Shown here: positions 4,467 through 9,183 of the stretch, piece after piece
How the letters are laid out: each line of letters opens with the position of its first letter
How positions within the stretch are numbered: position 1 is the stretch's first letter
Assembly (NCBI GenBank): GCA_020024265.1
Contig: JAHHTW010000039.1
Location: forward strand, 1 to 9,183
Length of the DNA stretch: 9,183 nt
Direction: 5' to 3'
DNA from: Anaerotignum sp.
Lineage (GTDB): Bacteria; Bacillota; Clostridia; Lachnospirales; Anaerotignaceae
The notes under the pieces: generated by a model
The model's database searches: none
Told to the model about the DNA's origin: nothing
Seen by the model: only the letters and a program-made list of their open reading frames with translations
Made by a program: the position numbers and the translations under genes

Positions 4467-6581
4467 TTAAATATTGTATAGCAGCTGCCCATATGTTGGA
4501 AATGGCCATACATTTTCATCTACCAGCATTTCCAATTGATCTGCCGGCTTACGCAGCTGCTGCATTGCTTCAAACACATAATCTCTGCAGAACACAGCCT
4601 GAGAACGGCTGCTGCCCTGTAAGAGCTGTGCCTGCTCCGTTACTTCTTCCAGCTGCTTAAGACACTTCTGGAATTGTGCAATATTGGCATTGATTTCTGT
4701 CAACATTTCCACTTCTACAGATGCATCCCCACCCACAGCCTGAATCGCTGCCAAAGACTGTGCAACACTGCCTGCATATTTGATGACAGCCGGACGAATT
4801 TGTTTTGACGCCACATCAATCATGGTTTTTGCCTCGATGTTGATTTGTTTGATGTACGCTTCGTAATTAATTTCTGCACGAGAGAACAATTCCGTGCGAC
4901 TCAATACATGATGACGTTCAAAAAGTGTGATGGCTTTCTCTGTTACCAAAGAGGGAATGGCATCTACGGTATTGGTAATATTCGGCAATCCTCTGCGCTC
5001 TGCCTCCTGTACCCATTCTTTTGAGTATCCATTTCCGTCAAATATGATACGTTTATGCTCTGCATATGTTTCACGAATCAAATTATGCACTGCCGAATTA
5101 AAGTCCTCTGCTTTTTCCAAGCGATCTGCGAATTCCTCCAGAACATCCGCAACAATGGTGTTCAATATAAAGTTCGGCCCAGAAATAGAACCAGAGGAAG
5201 GCGGCATACGGAATTCAAATTTATTGCCTGTAAATGCAAAGGGTGATGTACGGTTTCTATCTGTTGCATCACGTTTGAGATATGGCAATGTATTGACACC
5301 CACACGCATTTTACCGCCTTGAATACTACTGGTTGCTTCTCCATGCTCAATCTGATCAAAAATATCTACCAACTGATCTCCAAGGAATATGGAAATAACA
5401 GCCGGAGGTGCTTCCTGAGATCCCAAACGATGGTCGTTGCCTGCTGTCGCTGCTGCCAAACGTAAAATATCCGCATATTTATCTACGCCCTTTATGATTG
5501 CAGTCAAGAATACCAAAAACTGTGCATTTTCATGTGGCGTCTTACCGGGGTCCAAAAGATTTTGCCCATCATCTGTACCCAAAGACCAGTTGTTGTGTTT
5601 ACCACTGCCATTGACACCCTGAAAGGGCTTTTCATGTAACAGGCAAACCAAACCATGATGGCTGGCAATACGTTTCATTGCTTCCATAATCAACTGATTA
5701 TGGTCTGTCGCCGTATTGCAATCACAGAAAATCGGTGCCAATTCATGCTGTGCCGGTGCAACCTCATTGTGCTGTGTTTTGGCTGAAACGCCCAATTTCC
5801 AAAGCTCTACATTCAGTTCACGCATAAAACAGGCAATCCGCTCCTTGATGCTGCCAAAATAATGATCGTCCAGCTCTTGTCCCTTCGGAGGTGGTGCTCC
5901 AAAAAGAGTTCTGCCTGTGAAAATCAAATCTTTGCGTTTGTTGTACAGCTCACGATCAATCAGGAAATACTCCTGCTCTGCACCTGCATATACCTTGATC
6001 TTTTTGGAAGTTGTATTTCCAAAAAGACGCAAAATACGCATTGCCTGATTGCTCACTGCTTCTGTAGAACGCAACAATGGTGTCTTTTTATCCAGTGCTT
6101 CACCGGTATAAGAGCAAAATGCGGTTGGAATGTACAATGTGACACCCGCAGCATCTTCCCGCAAAAATGCAGGCGATGTACAATCCCATGCCGTATATCC
6201 TCTTGCCTCAAATGTTGCACGCAGACCGCCAGAGGGGAAAGAGGATGCATCGGACTCGCCTTTGATCAGCTCTTTGCCTGAAAACTCCATAATAGCCCTG
6301 CCATTGACAGGTGGCGCCAAAAAGGAATCATGTTTTTCTGCGGTAATCCCAGTCATAGGCTGAAACCAGTGTGTATAGTGCGTTGCACCACGCTCGATTG
6401 CCCAATCCTTCATTGCATTTGCGATGATATCCGCAATGGAAGAATTGAGCGTTTCTCCACGTTCAATTGTATTTTTCAGTTCTTCATAAACTTGTTTTGG
6501 TAAATGATCACGCATCATTGCGTCATTAAAAACATTCATACCAAATATTTCAGGAATTGATACTTTTTCGTACTCGTACAT
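4467..6581 (-). CDS. glnN: Glutamine synthetase type III (GlnN)
   Basis: ATP-dependent ligation of ammonium to glutamate, giving glutamine; the main ammonium-assimilation step. At 704 residues it has the length of type III glutamine synthetases (about 690-730) and not of the 440-470-residue type I enzymes. The N-terminal part (about 1-190) is the type III-specific region, with HWFQPMTGITAEKHDSF near 71-87. Catalytic-domain motifs follow: GAEQEYFLID (200-209, metal-binding glutamates), NEVAPAQHE (272-280), NGSGKHNNWS (324-333, glutamate binding), RLGSQEAPPA (385-394) and NRTSPFAFTGNKFEFR (443-458). The C-terminal 220 residues form the helical type III extension. Type III enzymes are known as dodecamers. 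ATG at 6581 has an AAGGAAGGG site a few bases upstream. All core motifs are intact. It has its own promoter and terminator. Confidence 0.98.
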   Translation of the reverse strand: MYEYEKVSIPEIFGMNVFNDAMMRDHLPKQVYEELKNTIERGETLNSSIADIIANAMKDWAIERGATHYTHWFQPMTGITAEKHDSFLAPPVNGRAIMEFSGKELIKGESDASSFPSGGLRATFEARGYTAWDCTSPAFLREDAAGVTLYIPTAFCSYTGEALDKKTPLLRSTEAVSNQAMRILRLFGNTTSKKIKVYAGAEQEYFLIDRELYNKRKDLIFTGRTLFGAPPPKGQELDDHYFGSIKERIACFMRELNVELWKLGVSAKTQHNEVAPAQHELAPIFCDCNTATDHNQLIMEAMKRIASHHGLVCLLHEKPFQGVNGSGKHNNWSLGTDDGQNLLDPGKTPHENAQFLVFLTAIIKGVDKYADILRLAAATAGNDHRLGSQEAPPAVISIFLGDQLVDIFDQIEHGEATSSIQGGKMRVGVNTLPYLKRDATDRNRTSPFAFTGNKFEFRMPPSSGSISGPNFILNTIVADVLEEFADRLEKAEDFNSAVHNLIRETYAEHKRIIFDGNGYSKEWVQEAERRGLPNITNTVDAIPSLVTEKAITLFERHHVLSRTELFSRAEINYEAYIKQINIEAKTMIDVASKQIRPAVIKYAGSVAQSLAAIQAVGGDASVEVEMLTEINANIAQFQKCLKQLEEVTEQAQLLQGSSRSQAVFCRDYVFEAMQQLRKPADQLEMLVDENVWPFPTYGQLLYNI

Positions 6582-6680
6582 AAGCCCTTCCTTTCCTTCT
6601 ACTCAGGTACTATCTGGAAATCACCGTTTTATTTTCGGAAATCCAAACATATATAGAATCATTTTGTATCACAATATAAT

Positions 6681-6715
6681 AAAGCAATATTTCAGATATG
6701 CTTTCTTTTCTGAAA
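6681..6715 (-). repeat. Two interlocked complementary pairs in the glnN leader
   Basis: On the minus strand the order is TTTCAGA (6715-6709), AAAGCA (6704-6699), TCTGAAA (6696-6690), TGCTTT (6686-6681). The first and third are exact complements, as are the second and fourth. The two stems therefore exclude each other or form an H-type pseudoknot in RNA. The arms are short and AT-rich, so chance is possible. Confidence 0.4.
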
Positions 6716-6727
6716 AATGTTAGTTTC

Positions 6728-6756
6728 ATTATACAAATCAAGAAATACTTTTGCAA
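6728..6756 (-). promoter_or_regulatory. Predicted promoter of glnN
   Basis: TTGCAA (6751-6756) and a perfect TATAAT (6728-6733) are separated by 17 bp on the minus strand. The start would be near 6721, giving a leader of about 140 nt. The -35 hexamer and spacing are identical to those of the Vor operon promoter. Confidence 0.75.
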
Positions 6757-6955
6757 TCTTTTTATGGAAATCCATGTAAAAATAGCGTTTCTATCAGCTT
6801 TTGTGCATCTGTATTCCTCTTTTTGTTTATTTTTTTATGCTGAAAAAAATTTTTCTTTATAATAAGGAAGCGAATTATACGATATACTGCCTCCATTCTA
6901 CTCTGTTTACAAAAGAAAAAATATATACTGCGTAATTGCTGACATCAATTTTATT

Positions 6956-6984
6956 TTGATTCATACACACAACTATGGTATGCT
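6956..6984 (+). promoter_or_regulatory. Candidate promoter of the aldehyde dehydrogenase gene
   Basis: TTGATT (6956-6961), 17 bp, then TATGCT (6979-6984) preceded by TGG, an extended -10. The start would be near 6991, leaving only about 16 nt before the ATG, with the ribosome site at the very 5' end. This close spacing is a weakness, and a promoter further upstream could be the real one. Confidence 0.4.
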
Positions 6985-7006
6985 GTGATGAGAAAGGAGT
7001 GATTTT

Positions 7007-8380
7007 ATGACTGACATACAACATATCTTTCAAGCGCAAAAACATTTTTTTCATACTGGAAAAACGCTTCCCATTGCATTTCGTGTACAAGCCCTGAAAC
7101 GATTGTATCGGAGCATCTCACGACATCAAAACGAAATTACACAGGCATTGTATCTTGATTTGGGAAAATCCGAAGTAGAAAGCTATATCACGGAAATTGG
7201 TGGTGTACTATCTGAAATTTCTTATTTTATCAAACACATCAAAAAATTCGCTGCACCAAAAAAAGTAATGCCCGCATGGATACAATTTCCTGGAAAATGC
7301 TTCATAGAAACCATGCCTTATGGTGTCACATGGATCATATCCCCTTGGAATTATCCATTTTTGTTATCCATGCAGCCTTTGGTAACAGCCATTGCTGCCG
7401 GAAATACTGCCATATGCACCACAAGCCCCTATGCCAAGCATACCCATAGCATTGTACGACAGCTTTGTTTGCAGTGTTTCCCATCCAAGTATGTATATGT
7501 TCATATGGCTACCATATCTATTTTGGAAACATTGTCAAAACAACCTTTTGACCATATCTTTTTTACAGGCAGTCCTACCATTGGCAAAACTGTAATGAAA
7601 AATGCTGCTGCGCACCTGACACCTGTCACATTGGAATTGGGTGGCAAAAGCCCTTGTATTGTAGATGAAACGGCAGATATTCCTCTGGCTGCCAAACGTA
7701 TTGTATTCGGTAAATTTATAAACTGTGGGCAAACCTGCATTGCGCCTGACTATGTTTATTGTCATAGAAGCATAAAAAAACAGCTGATACAAGCATTAAA
7801 GAAAGCAATAGAAAAACAATATGGAAAACATCCCTTAGAAAATACACAATATGGGCATATCATCCATCAAAAACATTTTTTGAGGCTCCAAAATCTCATG
7901 CAGCATAATACCATTGTATATGGAGGGCAAAGTGATGCAAGAGATTTGAAAATCGCCCCTACATTATTTGACGATGTTTCATTTTCTGATCCCATTATGC
8001 AGGAAGAAATATTCGGACCATTGTTACCCATACTTACATTTGAAACAATGGATGAAGTCATTTCCAAAATGCAAGCACTGCCTGCACCTCTGGCACTATA
8101 TCTATTTACAAACGATACTACACGAATACAGACCATATTACAAAAATGTCAATCTGGTGGAGTTTGTATCAATGATACCATATTGCATATAGCTGGTAAT
8201 CGTATGGGGTTTGGTGGTGTTGGCAATAGTGGCATGGGGGCGTATCATGGTAAAGTTGGATTTGATACGTTTTCCCATAAAAAAAGCGTATTACAACAAA
8301 GCAATCATTTTGATTTGCCGTTGCGCTATCCACCATATTCGCCAACCACAAAAAAAATATTTTCATTCTTTTTTTCATAA
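7007..8380 (+). CDS. Aldehyde dehydrogenase, class 3-like, with altered coenzyme segment
   Basis: This 457-aa NAD(P)-dependent aldehyde dehydrogenase should oxidise an aldehyde to a carboxylate. Motifs in order: SPWNYPF (residues 112-118, oxyanion Asn115), FTGSPTIGK (186-194, nucleotide loop), TLELGGKSP (208-216, general-base Glu210), GQTCIAPDY (241-249, nucleophile Cys244) and EEIFGPLLPI (333-342, Glu334). Length, RYPPYSP near the C-terminus and the hydrophobic tail FSFFFS fit the class 3 group (fatty or aromatic aldehydes), whose members often touch the membrane. The segment after AGN (131-133) reads TAICTTSPY, where the family normally has a lysine followed by Pro-Ser. The coenzyme-ribose-binding lysine is thus replaced by Thr138. 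ATG at 7007 follows AAAGGAGTGAT. It is a single-gene unit ended by the hairpin at 8379-8417. Substrate is unknown. Confidence 0.96.
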   Translation: MTDIQHIFQAQKHFFHTGKTLPIAFRVQALKRLYRSISRHQNEITQALYLDLGKSEVESYITEIGGVLSEISYFIKHIKKFAAPKKVMPAWIQFPGKCFIETMPYGVTWIISPWNYPFLLSMQPLVTAIAAGNTAICTTSPYAKHTHSIVRQLCLQCFPSKYVYVHMATISILETLSKQPFDHIFFTGSPTIGKTVMKNAAAHLTPVTLELGGKSPCIVDETADIPLAAKRIVFGKFINCGQTCIAPDYVYCHRSIKKQLIQALKKAIEKQYGKHPLENTQYGHIIHQKHFLRLQNLMQHNTIVYGGQSDARDLKIAPTLFDDVSFSDPIMQEEIFGPLLPILTFETMDEVISKMQALPAPLALYLFTNDTTRIQTILQKCQSGGVCINDTILHIAGNRMGFGGVGNSGMGAYHGKVGFDTFSHKKSVLQQSNHFDLPLRYPPYSPTTKKIFSFFFS

Positions 8381-8417
8381 AACAAATCAGCCGCAAGCAT
8401 TGCGGCTGATTTGTTTT
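8379..8417 (+). terminator. Intrinsic terminator of the aldehyde dehydrogenase gene
   Basis: An 18-bp perfect stem (AAAACAAATCAGCCGCAA and its complement) closes a GCA loop. It overlaps the last two bases of the TAA stop. The right arm ends in TTTGTTTT and is followed by CTTCCTT, a suitable U-rich tract. Confidence 0.93.
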
Positions 8418-8437
8418 CTTCCTTATATATAATTCTT

Positions 8438-8502
8438 CTAACAGACAAACAGAATTGTATGTGATATAATTTTGTTAGGAAAATTTTGATTTTGCTAACA
8501 GA
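8438..8502. repeat. Three CTAACA/TGTTAG motifs around the membrane-protein promoter
   Basis: CTAACAGA occurs at 8438-8445, overlapping the -35 box, and again at 8495-8502. The inverted form TGTTAG is at 8473-8478, over the expected start site. The arrangement could be a repressor-binding array, but the motif is short and AT-rich. Confidence 0.4.
8442..8470 (+). promoter_or_regulatory. Predicted promoter of the 132-aa membrane protein gene
   Basis: CAGACA (8442-8447), 17 bp, then a perfect extended -10 TGATATAAT (8462-8470). Transcription would start near 8477, about 53 nt before the ATG. Confidence 0.7.
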
Positions 8503-8529
8503 ATGAATTTTAGAAAGTGAGGGATTTTT

Positions 8530-8928
8530 ATGAAAAATATTTCCAATAAAAAACGAGTTATATTGATAGCTTTAATAACTATCCTATCTGTAGTAGTGTA
8601 TGGTAGTTTCTTTCCAATCTTAAACTTCAGCTCGGAAAAGCCAACGACGCCATTGGTCTTTACTTTTTTAAATATAGTAATATTCTATTTGATTTCGGAT
8701 GGAATAGGTACTATTGTGCCTACAATGTTTCCTCAGTGGACTCTTTTGAAAATTGCTTACTGTAATTTTGCTATAAGTGCTGCTGGGCTGCTGGTCAGAT
8801 ATTTTCTGGAATTTGGTGAAATATCAAATACTTACAACTTTACGGTGTTCAATGTGGCATTCCATCTGTTTATAACCGTAGGGCTTGCTACTCTCGAAGC
8901 AAAGAAAACTATGAGTAAGGAAAAATAA
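8530..8928 (+). CDS. Small four-helix membrane protein of unknown function
   Basis: I do not recognise a family for this 132-aa protein. It is strongly hydrophobic, with four likely membrane helices at about residues 9-31, 42-62, 72-94 and 103-122. The N-terminus (KNISNKKR) and C-terminus (EAKKTMSKEK) are positively charged and the loop near 94-100 is acidic, so both ends are predicted to face the cytoplasm. There is no signal-peptide cleavage site or catalytic motif that I can see. D57 and the segment GTIVPTMFPQW (60-70), at the end of helix 2, are the most distinctive features. The ATG at 8530 has a modest GTGAGGG site 6 nt upstream. A good extended -10 promoter lies before it and a strong terminator after it, so it is a monocistronic gene. 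That it is a real gene rests on this framing and on the membrane pattern. Confidence 0.75.
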   Translation: MKNISNKKRVILIALITILSVVVYGSFFPILNFSSEKPTTPLVFTFLNIVIFYLISDGIGTIVPTMFPQWTLLKIAYCNFAISAAGLLVRYFLEFGEISNTYNFTVFNVAFHLFITVGLATLEAKKTMSKEK

Positions 8929-8962
8929 ACTGTTCACCATATTCCAATAAGTCTAACACCTC

Positions 8963-9005
8963 AAAAATAGGTCTGTGCTTTTGATATAAGCACAGACCTA
9001 TTTTT
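8963..9005 (+). terminator. Intrinsic terminator after the membrane protein gene
   Basis: An 18-bp perfect stem runs from AAAAATAGGTCTGTGCTT to its complement ending in ATTTTT, with a 7-nt loop. A-rich and T-rich ends on both sides would let it work in either direction. It lies 34 nt after the stop codon. Confidence 0.92.
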
Positions 9006-9065
9006 GTGCAAAATTTTAGACCAACCCCTATCTAAAAAAGGACTATCCGTAACACCATCTCAAAG

Positions 9066-9099
9066 AAAAAAGGTAAAACATATACGTTTTACCTTTTTT
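9066..9099 (-). terminator. Intrinsic terminator downstream of tRNA-Met
   Basis: AAAAAAGGTAAAAC (9066-9079) is complementary to GTTTTACCTTTTTT (9086-9099) around a 6-nt loop. On the minus strand it starts 7 nt after the tRNA 3' end and its last arm ends in six T, so it would terminate the tRNA transcript. It could also act on plus-strand transcripts. Confidence 0.85.
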
Positions 9100-9106
9100 A
9101 CAATCA

Positions 9107-9180
9107 TAGCGGAGAAGGGATTTGAACCCCTGACACTGCGGGTATGAACCGCATGCTCTAGCCAACTGAGCTACTCCGCC
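9107..9180 (-). tRNA. tRNA-Met(CAT), elongator type
   Basis: On the minus strand the 74 nt fold as a cloverleaf. The acceptor GGCGGAG pairs with CTCCGCT (first pair G-U). The D arm is GCTC/GAGC. The anticodon arm is TGCGG-TTCATAC-CCGCA with anticodon CAT, and the T loop is TTCAAAT. The discriminator base is A, and the next bases (TGA) are not CCA, so CCA must be added after transcription. The anticodon stem lacks the three consecutive G-C pairs of initiator tRNA and position 1-72 is paired, so it is not fMet. The TTCATAC loop is that of elongator Met rather than the lysidine-modified Ile tRNA (usually CTCATAA). Confidence 0.96.
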
Positions 9181-9183
9181 ATA

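Larger units (their letters stand above)
6582..7006. other. 425-bp divergent intergenic region between glnN and the aldehyde dehydrogenase
   Basis: No credible gene. The stretch 6582-6721 is the glnN leader. It holds two overlapping complementary pairs (6681-6715) and two GGAAATC repeats (6616-6622 and 6637-6643). The glnN promoter is at 6728-6756, with a further GGAAATCC just upstream at 6766-6773. From 6774 to about 6955 the DNA is AT-rich, including a consensus -10-like TATAAT on the plus strand at 6858-6863 without a good -35. The dehydrogenase promoter candidate is at 6956-6984. Confidence 0.7.

Noticed and set aside
6718..6735. GlnR/TnrA-like site (TGT...ACA) over the glnN -10.
   Set aside because: The spacing is one base too long for the Bacillus consensus TGTNA-N7-TNACA, and the inner bases do not match.
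9107..9180. Initiator tRNA-fMet or lysidine-type tRNA-Ile for the CAT anticodon.
   Set aside because: There is no G-C triple in the anticodon stem, position 1-72 is paired, and the anticodon loop is that of elongator Met.
1..9183. Mobile elements, CRISPR arrays, toxin-antitoxin pairs or defence genes.
   Set aside because: I saw no transposase, integrase, regularly spaced repeats, target-site duplications or recognisable defence domains on either strand.

Overview
The window looks like chromosomal DNA from a low-GC, strictly anaerobic Firmicute, most likely a Lachnospirales-type clostridium. That taxonomic guess is inference. It rests on AT-rich intergenic DNA, strong AGGAGG-type ribosome sites, a ferredoxin-linked branched-chain 2-oxoacid oxidoreductase, a type III glutamine synthetase, and a tRNA whose CCA end is not encoded. 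All the recognisable content is ordinary housekeeping or fermentative metabolism. I see no CRISPR array, transposase, phage gene or defence locus.

Layout. The left edge holds the 5' part of zapA on the minus strand, with its own extended -10 promoter. Next comes a minus-strand five-gene operon that reads leftward from about 4137 to a terminator at 601-629. Its order is P-loop NTPase (unusual TTG start), 2x[4Fe-4S] ferredoxin subunit, then the alpha (VorB-like), beta (thiamine-diphosphate) and gamma subunits of a 2-oxoacid:ferredoxin oxidoreductase. The last three genes are packed with a 1-nt overlap and a 1-nt gap. The operon has a long leader (about 155 nt) with several inverted repeats, and a 14-bp palindrome overlaps the predicted -10 box. 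Upstream lies glnN (704 aa, type III glutamine synthetase), also on the minus strand, with its own promoter, a leader of about 140 nt and a 22-bp terminator hairpin.

The right part switches to the plus strand. It has a class-3-like aldehyde dehydrogenase with an altered coenzyme-binding segment and a strong terminator, then an unrecognised 132-aa four-helix membrane protein with its own promoter and terminator. At the right edge is an elongator tRNA-Met(CAT) on the minus strand with its terminator.

How the genes fit together. The Vor complex would oxidise branched-chain 2-oxoacids, made by deamination of valine, leucine or isoleucine, to acyl-CoA, CO2 and reduced ferredoxin. Glutamine synthetase assimilates ammonium, so both sit in amino-acid and nitrogen metabolism. 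Their predicted promoters share the same -35 hexamer (TTGCAA, 17-bp spacing). The aldehyde dehydrogenase could act on aldehydes from the same fermentations, but nothing in the window proves a link. The points most worth following up are the P-loop NTPase leading the Vor operon, the palindrome-rich Vor leader, the altered aldehyde dehydrogenase coenzyme site, and the isolated membrane-protein gene with repeated CTAACA motifs around its promoter.
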